A stretch of DNA of 33,234 nt, taken from an uncultured Zetaproteobacteria bacterium. Its GTDB lineage: Bacteria; Pseudomonadota; Zetaproteobacteria; Mariprofundales; Mariprofundaceae. The stretch lies in assembly GCA_947311795.1 (NCBI GenBank), contig CAMZLX010000111.1:1-33234 (forward strand), in the 5' to 3' direction. Positions 8,755-16,460 of the stretch are shown piece after piece. Numbering within the stretch: position 1 is the stretch's first letter; each line of letters opens with the position of its first letter. A model generated the notes under the pieces. The model saw only the letters and a list, made by a program, of their open reading frames with translations. It was not told the DNA's origin and ran no database searches. A program made the position numbers and the translations under genes.

Positions 8755-9395
8755 GTGCTCAACCTAATTTTTTCAAGTTCTTTGACCAGTTTCTTGCGCC
8801 CAAACACCAAGCGTAAGGTATTGCCACCATGCGTTCGCCATATCCAAGCAGCACGTATGCCAGAAAACAACAAACATCGTATTTTTTCTGTGTTGTGCGT
8901 CTGTTGCAAAAATTCAGATTTGCCGCGCACAATAACCCGAGGTTTCATATCGCTAATGGTTTCTCCATAAAGGTGAGCAACCGCCGATACGATATTACTA
9001 TGGTAAGGGTCGTTAAAGTATTGAACTTGTTTCTCGATGCGTTGCAACCCTTCACCGATTTGATGGAGTTTATTGGGTTGTTTTGCCAACTTCCGTTCAA
9101 GGTTTATCAGAGTCGCGCTGTGGGTGAGGATATGTTTGGCGTATGGCACATCATGCCCTTGCAATAAACGCTTGGCTTTTACAGCCCCTGTAAAAAAAAC
9201 GCGCTCACCAATATAAGCTTCATCAAAAAAAGCATCCATACAACATGCAAACTGAGCTTGCTCACACTTGCCTTCTTGGGCAATGCTTTCAATCAATGCG
9301 CAAGCCTGCGTTAAGGCTGCTAAAGCAAGTGCACGTTGTTTTTCTCGTTGCTGCTTAGGATTTAGGTTATGCTGCGCATCATTCATGTGGGGCAT
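8751..9395 (-). CDS. hflD: HflD-like protein (DUF489)
   Basis: Homologue of HflD (YcfC), which in E. coli is a peripheral membrane protein that binds phage lambda CII and affects lysogenisation. The cellular role is otherwise unclear. The conserved segments are LINLERKLAKQPNKL, GLQRIEKQVQYF, AVAHLYGETISDMKPRVIVRG and SGIRAAWIWRTHGGNTLRL. These line up clearly with remembered E. coli HflD. The N-terminus has a 15-20 residue basic/Gln-rich extension. The start could be the ATG at 9395 or the in-frame ATG at 9386, and neither has a strong ribosome binding site. In gammaproteobacteria hflD sits with mnmA and purB; here it heads a string with ruvC. It diverges from the DUF455 gene. Confidence 0.84.
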   Translation of the reverse strand: MPHMNDAQHNLNPKQQREKQRALALAALTQACALIESIAQEGKCEQAQFACCMDAFFDEAYIGERVFFTGAVKAKRLLQGHDVPYAKHILTHSATLINLERKLAKQPNKLHQIGEGLQRIEKQVQYFNDPYHSNIVSAVAHLYGETISDMKPRVIVRGKSEFLQQTHNTEKIRCLLFSGIRAAWIWRTHGGNTLRLVFGRKKLVKELEKIRLST

Positions 9396-9422
9396 TGTGA
9401 CGCTGTGCGTGACTTGTCACAA
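9395..9422. promoter_or_regulatory. Inverted repeat in the hflD/DUF455 divergent spacer
   Basis: TTGTGAC (9395-9401) and GTCACAA (9416-9422) form a perfect 7-bp inverted repeat with a 14-base spacer, between two divergent genes. It resembles a dimeric regulator site, but the spacing does not fit a CRP site (six bases between TGTGA and TCACA), so no regulator is named. Confidence 0.35.
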
Positions 9423-9442
9423 GCTTGGATTGAGAGGAAAGC

Positions 9443-10270
9443 ATGACTTCAGACTTTTTTGCGCAAGTGCGCCAATGTTTCGCGAGCACAGATGTGGATG
9501 AGAAGCTTGGTTTGACCCATCATTTGGCAGCCCAAGTTCGCCAAAATAAAGTATATATCAAGCAGTCCTTGGTACACTTTGGTGAGGTTTTGACAAGCCA
9601 AAGCAATGGATTTCCAGACAAGCCTGCTTTGGTGAGCGCTGTGCAGGTGCCAAAACGTGGCTTTGGCACTGAAGAAGGGCGTGCTATCATGATACATGCC
9701 ATTGCCCATATCGAGTTTAATGCCATTAACCTTGCTTTGGATGCAGTGCAACGCTTTGCGGGCATGCCTGAAGCCTATTATGCTGATTGGCTACGTGTTG
9801 CCGATGAAGAAGCTTATCATTTTGAACTTATTCGAGCGCATTTACGTTTTCTAGGTGCGGACTATGGTGATTACCCTGCGCATCAGGGTTTGTGGGATAT
9901 GGCGGAGAAAACAGCGCATAGTGTATTGGAGCGTATGGCATTGGTACCTCGCGTGTTGGAGGCAAGAGGTTTGGATGTTACGCCGGGCATTCAAGATAAG
10001 CTACGGCAGGCAGGTGATAAACATGCTGCCACTATTTTGGATATTATTTTTGCCGATGAAGTGGGGCATGTTGAAGTGGGTACACGCTGGTTTCATCACT
10101 TATGTAAGCAAGAAGGGAAGAAACCTGATGAAACTTTCTTTGCACTGATTAAAAAGCACTTTCCTAAGGGTATTTATGGACCGTATAATGTTGAGGCTAG
10201 GGCAGCAGCAGGGTTTTCAGACAACGAAATTGAGCTGCTGCTAAAAGGGAAGCTCAAGAAACAAACCTAA
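9443..10270 (+). CDS. DUF455 family ferritin-like protein
   Basis: Ferritin-like four-helix protein of the DUF455 family (distantly related to the MiaE diiron tRNA hydroxylase), 275 residues. Candidate diiron ligands lie in helices as expected: HIEF (Glu91), DEEAYH (Glu123, His126), VLEAR (Glu173) and ADEVGHVEVG (Glu206, His209). The family-typical GPYN and ARAAAGF sequences occur near the C-terminus. An AGAGGAA ribosome binding site lies just before the ATG. It stands alone on the plus strand and converges with the lytic transglycosylase gene two bases from its stop. A diiron or ferritin-type fold is well supported; the reaction is not known. Confidence 0.87.
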   Translation: MTSDFFAQVRQCFASTDVDEKLGLTHHLAAQVRQNKVYIKQSLVHFGEVLTSQSNGFPDKPALVSAVQVPKRGFGTEEGRAIMIHAIAHIEFNAINLALDAVQRFAGMPEAYYADWLRVADEEAYHFELIRAHLRFLGADYGDYPAHQGLWDMAEKTAHSVLERMALVPRVLEARGLDVTPGIQDKLRQAGDKHAATILDIIFADEVGHVEVGTRWFHHLCKQEGKKPDETFFALIKKHFPKGIYGPYNVEARAAAGFSDNEIELLLKGKLKKQT

Positions 10271-10271
10271 T

Positions 10272-10862
10272 CTATTTTAAGGATTGATATTTGCGCATAA
10301 CCTTGGTTACATATCGTCTTGTTTCTGGGTAGTTAGGGATGTTGTTGCCTGCGTTTAAGACAGCAGTTGGGCCTGCATTGTAAGCCGCCAACGCCAACTG
10401 GTTATCACCTTTGAATCTCGCTAGTAATTGGCTGAAGTATCGCGTACCACCTTGAATGTTTTGTTTGGGATTGAAGCTGTCTTCCACCTCAAGCCCTTTT
10501 GCCGTGTTTGGCATCAGTTGCATCAGACCTTTTGCACCCACTTTAGACACTGCGCGCGGGTTAAATGCTGATTCAATATCCACAATGGCATGAATAAGAT
10601 TGGCATCAACGTCAAATTGTTTTGCGCTAGCTTGAATCAAGGGTAAAAATTTGGTTTTGTTGCGCTTGTATGCCTTGATGCTGTAATGCTTATTGCTTGC
10701 TTCAGTCAGTTGTGGGCGAAATATTGAAATGAGACGGAAAGAATTATCCTGTTTGTTATCAGTGAAGTAGAATTGACCATTGTTGTCTTTATAGGTATAA
10801 ATATCGGCTTGAACAATGTTAGGGGCAGCCAACAAACTTAATAAAACAAGAAGTGTTTTCAT
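10272..10862 (-). CDS. Lytic transglycosylase (SLT domain) with N-terminal DUF4124-like segment
   Basis: Exported peptidoglycan lytic transglycosylase, 196 residues. Signal peptide about 1-19 (MKTLLVLLSLLAAPNIVQA), then a short DIYTYKDNNGQFYFTD motif typical of DUF4124, then the soluble-lytic-transglycosylase domain from about residue 72. The catalytic Glu97 lies in DIESAFNP, followed by GAKGLMQLMPNTA and ALAAYNAGP. The frame extends upstream to 10922, but the ATG at 10862 begins the signal peptide directly and lies after the mgtE stop, so it is preferred. Probably the last gene of the two-component/mgtE string, possibly for cell-wall remodelling. Confidence 0.9.
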   Translation of the reverse strand: MKTLLVLLSLLAAPNIVQADIYTYKDNNGQFYFTDNKQDNSFRLISIFRPQLTEASNKHYSIKAYKRNKTKFLPLIQASAKQFDVDANLIHAIVDIESAFNPRAVSKVGAKGLMQLMPNTAKGLEVEDSFNPKQNIQGGTRYFSQLLARFKGDNQLALAAYNAGPTAVLNAGNNIPNYPETRRYVTKVMRKYQSLK

Positions 10863-10869
10863 GTTGGTA

Positions 10870-12204
10870 TTACAGCAAGAAAATGGATGCAAGCCCCAAG
10901 AATGATAAAAATCCAATGACATCGGTTACGGTGGTGAGTATAGTGCCCGATGCTAAAGCAGGATCGATGTCCAAGCGTTGAAGCGTGAGTGGTATGAGTG
11001 CGCCAGCAAGCCCTGCGGCGATAAGATTTATCATGATGGCAGCTGCGATGATCAAGCCAAGGGTTGAACCGTATTCGGGGAACCAAAAGCTTGCCAAAAG
11101 ACCAATGAGAAGTGCAAAGCTAAGCCCTGTAACCATACTAACCCTGACTTCTTTGAATAAAGCGCGTTTGGCATTGGCAAAGGTTACCCGCCCCAGTGCA
11201 ATACCGCGCACCATAACTGTAAGGGTTTGGGTGCCTGCAATACCACCCATGCTAGCAACAATAGGCATCAATACAGCGAGTGCTACGATTTGCTCTAAAG
11301 TACCTTGAAACTGTGCAATCACTGCTGATGCAATCACGGCAGTCACCAAGTTGAACATCAGCCAGACACCGCGCCGCCAAGCGGTCATACGGACAGATTC
11401 TGCCAAGTCATCTTGGTTGGATAAACCCGCCAAATGGAACATATCTTCAGTGGCTTCTTCATGCACCACGTCGATAATATCATCGGCAGTAATGCGCCCA
11501 ACAAGCACACCTTTTTTGTCAACCACAGGCAAGGCAAGCACATCATATTTATGGAAAATACGCGCCACTTCTTCTTGGTCTTCTTCCACGGGAACAGTTG
11601 GGAAGTCGGCATCAGCAATGCGCCATATTTCTTCATCAGGCTCAGCAAACAATAAAGCATGAAGGGGGACCACACCTGTTAGTTTATCATGCTGGTTCAC
11701 CGCATAAATATAGGTGAGATTTTCAATGGATTTACCCCAGCGGCGAAGCACGCTTAAGGCTTTTTCAACTTGCCAGTCATCACGTACTTTGAAAAGCTCG
11801 GCTTGCATCAAGCCGCCCGCAGACTCCTCATCATGTGCCATCAACGGTTCAATGCCGCGCCTGTCTTCAGGGTCTAAGCCTTTAATCACTTCATCGGCGA
11901 CTTCGGGTTTAACCGACTGAAGAATGTCTGTGGCATCATCCGAGTCCAAGTGTTCTACAACTTCTTCAATGTCGCTGGTGTTGAGTTGCGCCAAAAGATC
12001 TTCTTTCATGCCTTCTGGTAATTCAAGTAGTGTATCACCAAGTAAATCTTCGGGAATATATGCGATAAGATGGAGTCGCTCTTCATCATTGCGGCATGAG
12101 AGGATAAGCGTAGCAAGCTCAGAAACATGCAGAGATGAAAGCTGTTTTGTCAGAGCTGAGCTCGTTAAATCAAGTGTCTCTTGAATATCTTTGTCACTTA
12201 ACAA
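10870..12204 (-). CDS. mgtE: Magnesium transporter MgtE
   Basis: Mg2+ channel/transporter of the inner membrane, 444 residues, normal length. The order is an acidic superhelical N domain (about 1-125, with GMKEDLLAQL and LDSDDATDILQ), a CBS-domain pair (about 130-260, with VDKKGVLVGRITADDIIDVV), and about five membrane helices from about residue 280. The pore-region signatures are MPIVASMGGIAGTQTLTVMVRG and the terminal GTILTTVTDVIGFLSFLG. Cytosolic Mg2+ gates the family through the N and CBS domains. It starts one base after the histidine kinase stop, so it is very probably co-transcribed with the two-component genes. Confidence 0.96.
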   Translation of the reverse strand: MLSDKDIQETLDLTSSALTKQLSSLHVSELATLILSCRNDEERLHLIAYIPEDLLGDTLLELPEGMKEDLLAQLNTSDIEEVVEHLDSDDATDILQSVKPEVADEVIKGLDPEDRRGIEPLMAHDEESAGGLMQAELFKVRDDWQVEKALSVLRRWGKSIENLTYIYAVNQHDKLTGVVPLHALLFAEPDEEIWRIADADFPTVPVEEDQEEVARIFHKYDVLALPVVDKKGVLVGRITADDIIDVVHEEATEDMFHLAGLSNQDDLAESVRMTAWRRGVWLMFNLVTAVIASAVIAQFQGTLEQIVALAVLMPIVASMGGIAGTQTLTVMVRGIALGRVTFANAKRALFKEVRVSMVTGLSFALLIGLLASFWFPEYGSTLGLIIAAAIMINLIAAGLAGALIPLTLQRLDIDPALASGTILTTVTDVIGFLSFLGLASIFLL

Positions 12205-12205
12205 T

Positions 12206-13420
12206 TTAGCGCTCTCCTAAAATGTCTCTAAGTGTATTAGCGTCAATAGGGTGTCTTAGTAAAGTAAAGCCAAAAGCTTTTGCCTCTTTGGCGAATAAGC
12301 TACTCTCTTCCTTAGTGATTAAAATCATGCGCATATCCTGCCGCGATAAGGTGCGAATGTCTTGTATGTCTTGCAAATCAAGTTGGGTGTCTTGAAGCGT
12401 GCCATCAATGATGAGCGCATCAACACGCCATGATTCTTTTTTTATGTAGTGTAATGCTTTATTGGTTGATTGAAATGCCTTGGCTTGACACCCCCACGAA
12501 GATAATAGTGTTTTTAAACTGTCTCTGAGCATAATATTATCATTGATCGCAATTACCTTCATGCGCTGACGAATAACACTGTCAGCAATAGGTTGATCTG
12601 TTGTTTTTTGGGGTTCATAGATTGCTTTGAGCGCAATATAAAAGCATGATCCACGTCCAAGCCGTGAGCGTAATCCGATGGGGTGACCTAAGATATCACT
12701 TAATCGTTTGACAATGGCAAGACCTAAGCCTAATCCTGTTGGTGAGAGGGTTGGTTTTGAAAGCTTTGTAAATTCTTGGAAGATCAGCTTTTGCTTGTCT
12801 TTGGGGATACCAATGCCTGTATCATACACTTCAATTTGCCAATAAGCTTCATCACAAATTGTTTTTTCACGTATATTAAGCAAAACATTTGCTTTTTTAG
12901 CATGACGAAAAGCATTGAGCAGAATATTGGTCAGCATACGTTCAAGCTGAACGGGATCAGTCTTTGCATATGCTTTGCGTTGTCTAATTCTTAACTCTAC
13001 ACCATAAGAAGCAGCAATTGGCATAAATTTCATGCCGATATTGTGAATGAGTTTGTGTAGTGCAACAGGTTTGAGTTCAGGTTTTTCTGTGGTGTCTAGT
13101 TTTGAAATATCCAGCAGTTGGTTCAGTAGTTTAGACGTTGTAGCATGAGCTTCTTTAGCTTTATTAATAATGCTTGTTGTTTCTAAGTTAAGGTTGTCAG
13201 TATTGATGGATGCAAGGAATAGACCTAGAGCCTGGTGGGGCTGTTGTAAGTCATGGCTGGCCGTCGCTAGAAACTGTGTTTTTTTGGCGACTGTAGCTTT
13301 GTTTTGTTTATTAAGTTCGAGAATTTGATTATTTAAATGTTTATTGTCTTTTTTATGTTTCCAAAGCAAAATAATAACTAAACATAAAAGTAAAAAAAGA
13401 CTTATAGTTAGAAGTATCAT
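12206..13420 (-). CDS. Hybrid sensor histidine kinase with C-terminal receiver
   Basis: Membrane-anchored histidine kinase, 404 residues. One hydrophobic helix (about 2-20) at the N-terminus leaves almost no periplasmic sensor. His56 in ATASHDLQQP is the phospho-acceptor of the DHp domain. The ATP-binding domain contains NAFRHA, DTGIGIP and GLGLGLAIVKRL. A receiver domain (about 290-404) has Asp in IIDGT as the probable phosphorylation site. Its acidic pair is reduced to IND, and the usual Lys-Pro is RHP, so the canonical Lys is absent. It overlaps the response regulator gene by four bases. Lacking an evident sensor domain, it may sense membrane state or work through a partner. Confidence 0.9.
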   Translation of the reverse strand: MILLTISLFLLLCLVIILLWKHKKDNKHLNNQILELNKQNKATVAKKTQFLATASHDLQQPHQALGLFLASINTDNLNLETTSIINKAKEAHATTSKLLNQLLDISKLDTTEKPELKPVALHKLIHNIGMKFMPIAASYGVELRIRQRKAYAKTDPVQLERMLTNILLNAFRHAKKANVLLNIREKTICDEAYWQIEVYDTGIGIPKDKQKLIFQEFTKLSKPTLSPTGLGLGLAIVKRLSDILGHPIGLRSRLGRGSCFYIALKAIYEPQKTTDQPIADSVIRQRMKVIAINDNIMLRDSLKTLLSSWGCQAKAFQSTNKALHYIKKESWRVDALIIDGTLQDTQLDLQDIQDIRTLSRQDMRMILITKEESSLFAKEAKAFGFTLLRHPIDANTLRDILGER

Positions 13421-14049
13421 AAAATACCAAGTTCGAGGGCTTTCTGTACAGCTTGGGTGCGATTTTTTACGCCTAAAACAGAAAAGATATGGCGCACATG
13501 AACCTTGACTGTGGCTTCACTCAAGTCCAATTCGTATGCAATAACTTTGTTTTGCTGTCCTTTGTGGAGGTAATGTAAAATATCCATTTGTCGGGAGGTG
13601 AGTGACGCTGTCTCTGGTCTTGGTTCTATATTTAAGGTTTGTTGTTCCAGCATAAGTGGAGGAATATATGTCCCACCAGCCAAAATAAGTTGTAAAGCGG
13701 CGAGCAGCACAGATGTTTCACTGCTTTTTTGGATAAACCCTTTAGCACCAAAATTAATAGCTTTTTGTACATCTTTAGGGTTTTCAGATCCTGAAATCAT
13801 CACAATAGTTGCGTGTGGTAAAAAAGTTCTGATTTGTTGAAGCAGGGTGAGTCCATCCATGCCAGGCATGTCTATGTCAGTTAAAATCAAACCAAGATCT
13901 TTATTTTTATGAATAATCTTTAATGCTGTGGCTGAGTTTTCAGCTGTAAGTATTTCTGGTGTCTCACCTTGAAACTTTTCTTTGCTTAAGATACTGGAAA
14001 GGCTATCACGAAACAGCGGGTGGTCATCAATAATTAAGATTTTTGACAC
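13417..14049 (-). CDS. LuxR/NarL-family response regulator
   Basis: DNA-binding response regulator, 210 residues. The N-terminal receiver has IIDDHPLFRDSL, phosphoacceptor Asp58 in LTDIDMPGMDG, and Lys in the FIQKSS region. The C-terminal LuxR-type helix-turn-helix (about 148-210) reads LTSRQMDILHYLHKGQQNK then LDLSEATVKVHVRHIF. The histidine kinase gene follows with an ATGA-type overlap, so the two form a cognate pair. It is divergent from the exported DUF11 gene array, and the palindromes in the shared spacer are natural candidate binding sites for it (inference). Confidence 0.94.
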   Translation of the reverse strand: MSKILIIDDHPLFRDSLSSILSKEKFQGETPEILTAENSATALKIIHKNKDLGLILTDIDMPGMDGLTLLQQIRTFLPHATIVMISGSENPKDVQKAINFGAKGFIQKSSETSVLLAALQLILAGGTYIPPLMLEQQTLNIEPRPETASLTSRQMDILHYLHKGQQNKVIAYELDLSEATVKVHVRHIFSVLGVKNRTQAVQKALELGIL

Positions 14050-14118
14050 GGTTTATCTCCCATACACATTTAAGATTTTGACCATTTTGCAAATTAGGTC
14101 GCAAGAAGGCAAGTTGAA

Positions 14119-14134
14119 AAAGGATTAATCCTTT
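14119..14134. promoter_or_regulatory. 16-bp perfect palindrome, candidate operator
   Basis: AAAGGATTAATCCTTT is a perfect 16-bp palindrome, 70 bases upstream of the response regulator start. Half of it (TTAATCCT) recurs at 14434-14441, about 35 bases before the first DUF11 gene. This fits a dimeric DNA-binding protein such as the neighbouring LuxR-type regulator, but the binder is unknown. Confidence 0.5.
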
Positions 14135-14396
14135 AGATGTGTAGCCTAAGTTGCTAATAATGCTAGAATACATGTATCGGTAGAATAAGAGGCTTGTTTG
14201 AAAAAGGAATAAAAGATAAGAAAAAACGAGACGTACGAATGATGAGATGGTTAATTTTCGATGTAAGCACTTGTTATTCAAGCTTTTTTTTCTTGCGTTC
14301 GTTGTGATAAATATTACCAAGAGCGGGCGTGTTGGGAACAGGGAGTTGCACATGTTTTTTTTCGTATCGTAATTTACACATCAAGAAGGTGTTGGT

Positions 14397-14411
14397 TTGC
14401 CTGTCAGGCAA
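14397..14411. promoter_or_regulatory. 15-base palindrome TTGCCTG-T-CAGGCAA, candidate operator
   Basis: Perfect 7-bp arms separated by a single base, 65 bases before the first DUF11 start codon. The one-base loop makes an RNA hairpin terminator unlikely, so a protein-binding site is more likely. Confidence 0.45.
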
Positions 14412-14475
14412 AGGATGATTTTTTTAAAAAAATAGTTAATCCTATTGTATAGTGAACAATAAAAAGGAGAGTAAG

Positions 14476-14952
14476 ATGAAATATATTTTAACTTTAGTGA
14501 TAATGATGTTGCCAGCGATGGTTTGGGCAGCACCAGAGGTGAAAGTCGACATTACGGCTGAAAAGATTGTCATGGTTGAGAAAGACGGTAAGAAAGTTGA
14601 GCAGCGTGTTGTCGCAAGCGAAGTCCTTCCTGGTGATGTTTTGATATACACCTTAAGTTTTAAAAATGTTGGCGATGAGTCTGCAAAAGACATCAACATT
14701 GATGACCCTATCCCCAATGACACTGTGTATGTCGTCGATTCAGCCTATGGCCCAGGTTCTGAAATTTTCTTTTCCATTGATGATGGTAAAACGTTTAAGC
14801 AACCCAGCCTACTTAGTTACGAAATAAATGTGAGCGGCAAGAAAGTGAAGCGCAAGGCATCGCCGGAGCAATATACACATGTTCGCTGGTCTGTCCCTGA
14901 AGTGAGGGTTGGTCAGAGCGGTGTGGCAAGTTTTCGTGTTCGAGTCCAGTAG
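14476..14952 (+). CDS. Small exported DUF11-domain protein (first gene of surface array)
   Basis: 158-residue secreted protein. A signal peptide of about 19 residues (MKYILTLVIMMLPAMVWAA) is followed by one DUF11-type immunoglobulin-like beta-sandwich: DVLIYTLSFKNVGDESAKDI, DPIPNDTVYV, and a terminal strand GVASFRVRVQ that is also the C-terminus. Unlike the next two proteins it is charged (many Lys and Glu). An AAGGAG ribosome binding site sits close to the ATG at 14476; an upstream GTG at 14452 lies inside the leader and is rejected. DUF11 domains occur in repetitive bacterial surface proteins. Role here: a possible periplasmic or surface subunit or chaperone-like partner of the downstream proteins (inference). 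Confidence 0.85.
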   Translation: MKYILTLVIMMLPAMVWAAPEVKVDITAEKIVMVEKDGKKVEQRVVASEVLPGDVLIYTLSFKNVGDESAKDINIDDPIPNDTVYVVDSAYGPGSEIFFSIDDGKTFKQPSLLSYEINVSGKKVKRKASPEQYTHVRWSVPEVRVGQSGVASFRVRVQ

Positions 14953-14962
14953 AAGGTTGGCG

Positions 14963-15037
14963 ATGATGAATAAGCCAAGAAAAATGCAAGCCAGGAAAAG
15001 AAGTAAGGCTTATGCTATTCGAGAGGGGCCACCATGA
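14963..15037 (+). CDS. Possible 24-aa basic leader peptide
   Basis: A short frame starts at ATG-ATG (14963/14966), shortly after an AGAAGG that overlaps the stop of the first DUF11 gene, and ends with TGA at 15035. The product would be 24 residues with eight Lys/Arg (KPRKMQARKRSK). Its stop codon falls in the loop of a hairpin (15022-15046). Position and structure suggest a translated leader, but chance is a real alternative. Confidence 0.3.
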   Translation: MMNKPRKMQARKRSKAYAIREGPP

Positions 15038-15179
15038 ATGCCCTCTAAAGGTTCAAAACAAATGTTGTGCTGAAAGCAGGGCGTTTGTTTGTCACTCTAG
15101 CTACGTGAGGGACGTAGTGGATCAGTTTGTTTGACTCAAATGATCAACAATGCCTGCGGGCAAAATACATCTTCGGATG
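14970..15179 (+). ncRNA. Structured intergenic leader: series of hairpins before the second DUF11 gene
   Basis: In the 248-base gap I can pair: 14970-14976/15007-15013 (7 bp); 15022-15029/15040-15046 (7 bp, one bulge); 15068-15071/15075-15078; CTACGT 15101-15106 / 15112-15117; 15120-15129/15137-15145 (9 bp, one bulged G); TGCC 15151-15154 / GGCA 15159-15162; and CATC-TTCG-GATG 15168-15179, a UUCG-type tetraloop eight bases before the Shine-Dalgarno. None ends in a clear T run, so they look like mRNA structure rather than a plain terminator. I could not match a known riboswitch. Confidence 0.45.
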
Positions 15180-15200
15180 ACAAAAAAGGAGGGTATGAAT

Positions 15201-16451
15201 ATGAACTTCATATCAAAAATAAAACAAGGGGTCTTGCAACTGGCAGCGATTGCTGTCGTTGTTGGTGTGTCTGTGGCATTGCCGCAAACTGCATCAGCCA
15301 ACACAGGTGCAAATGCAACGATTCTCAATGTTGTTACGGTAAACTATAAAGATGCTGGTGGCGTAACTTCGTATGCGGAAACAGCTTTCTCTACAGTGAC
15401 TGTAAACTTGGTTGGTGCATTGCCAACGATTGCTACGGTGGCTGACCAAACGGTTGCTTCTGGTAGTACAGCAACCTACGTCTATACTATAACGTCTAAT
15501 GCGAATGGTTCAGACACCTATAATATTACAGCGGCGAACACAGCTACTAATGTTACAGGCTCTAGTTCTACACCTTCTGTAGCAAGTATTGTGTTGGGTT
15601 CATCGGTTGTAACTGCGGTAACAGCAGTTGATACTGTTCAAATCCCTGCAGGTTCAGCAACGAACTTGGTGGTGGGTGATGTTGTAGTTATTGGTGGTGT
15701 TGATTATCTAATTTCAGCGCTTTCTTCAGCGAATGGTACAGCAGCAAGCCATGCTAATACGCCAGGCGATGGTCAAGCAGGTGTTACAACTGCAGAAGTA
15801 CCAGTGCTTGTAACTTTGGTTGCTAACAACACTGCAGCCAGTGCAACAACAGTTGCAGGTTCGAATGTTGTACCTGCATTTACTGTGGGCACAACACCAG
15901 CGACAACAGCTAATGTTGTGGGTGGGCTGATTGCTGAACAAGGCACATTTACTGTTGCTGTAACTGGTACGGCTGGTCCAAATCCTGGTCCAGGTACAGT
16001 GGTTACACCAATTACCGTTACCCCAGTAACAGTTCCTCCGGTTGGTCCTCCAACGATTACTACACCTGGTGTCACGACAACATTCAGTGGTCCTGACCTT
16101 GCAATTACAAAAGAAGTCAGTGTTGATGGTGGTGCGACCTTTGCTGCAACAGGTTCTGGAGCACCAGGCAGCACATTGACGTACCGCATTACTGTAACCA
16201 ACAACGGTACAGGCGATGCAACTTCTGTAATTGTGACTGATCCTATGCCTTTGTATACCACGTATACAGCAGGTACAGCTAAGTCTGATACAGTAATAGG
16301 TACAACATATGTAGCTGCACCAACAGTACTTACTGATGCGGTTGATGTCCCTGAGCCATATGACTTTACGGCAAATACAGCAACATTAAATGTTGGTACA
16401 TTGGTGGGTGGCGCAACAACAGTGTTGTTCTATCAAGTTACGATTGATTAA
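15201..16451 (+). CDS. Exported Thr/Val/Ala-rich DUF11 surface protein A
   Basis: 416-residue secreted protein. The start is chosen at the second of two close ATGs (15195, 15201) because GGAGGG at 15188-15193 is seven bases from 15201 and only one from 15195. A signal peptide ends near TASA, followed by a strand segment (ATILNVVTVNYKDAGG). The middle is almost free of charged residues, and at about residues 155-170 it carries GDVVVIGGVDYLIS, shared with the next gene product. A Pro/Gly linker (about 270-296) precedes a C-terminal DUF11 domain (PDLAITKEVSVDGG, LTYRITVTNNGTGDATSVIVTDPMP) whose last strand, TTVLFYQVTID, is the C-terminus. No Cys is seen in the mature part. Probably a repeated structural surface subunit (inference). 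Confidence 0.84.
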   Translation: MNFISKIKQGVLQLAAIAVVVGVSVALPQTASANTGANATILNVVTVNYKDAGGVTSYAETAFSTVTVNLVGALPTIATVADQTVASGSTATYVYTITSNANGSDTYNITAANTATNVTGSSSTPSVASIVLGSSVVTAVTAVDTVQIPAGSATNLVVGDVVVIGGVDYLISALSSANGTAASHANTPGDGQAGVTTAEVPVLVTLVANNTAASATTVAGSNVVPAFTVGTTPATTANVVGGLIAEQGTFTVAVTGTAGPNPGPGTVVTPITVTPVTVPPVGPPTITTPGVTTTFSGPDLAITKEVSVDGGATFAATGSGAPGSTLTYRITVTNNGTGDATSVIVTDPMPLYTTYTAGTAKSDTVIGTTYVAAPTVLTDAVDVPEPYDFTANTATLNVGTLVGGATTVLFYQVTID

Positions 16452-16460
16452 GAAAAGTTT

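Larger units (their letters stand above)
14050..14475. promoter_or_regulatory. Divergent regulatory spacer between response regulator and DUF11 array
   Basis: This 426-base spacer has no convincing gene. An 108-codon minus-strand frame across it lacks a ribosome binding site and overlaps the response regulator start. It holds two perfect palindromes (listed separately), an A/T tract of seven Ts followed by seven As near 14419-14432, and at 14434-14441 another copy of the half-site TTAATCCT. Promoters in both directions are expected here, but I could not assign -35/-10 boxes with confidence. Confidence 0.55.

Noticed and set aside
9395..9422. CRP binding site
   Set aside because: TGTGA and TCACA are present but separated by about 16 bases rather than six.
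14027..14353. 108-codon minus-strand frame upstream of the response regulator
   Set aside because: Overlaps the regulator start, covers a palindrome-rich control region, lacks a ribosome binding site, and its composition is just A/T-rich noise.
14397..14411. Terminator hairpin
   Set aside because: A one-base loop cannot fold as an RNA hairpin, and no gene reads into it from the left on the plus strand.
15060..15180. Cyclic-di-GMP (GEMM) riboswitch before protein A
   Set aside because: A GGGACG string invited the idea, but the conserved GGGACGCAAAGCC core and the second stem pattern are missing.
15773..16261. 162-codon antisense frame inside protein A
   Set aside because: Mirror of the repetitive Thr/Val/Gly codons of the sense gene; no ribosome binding site. 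The same applies to antisense frames at 16626-16895, 17037-17447, 17140-17712 and 18119-18547.
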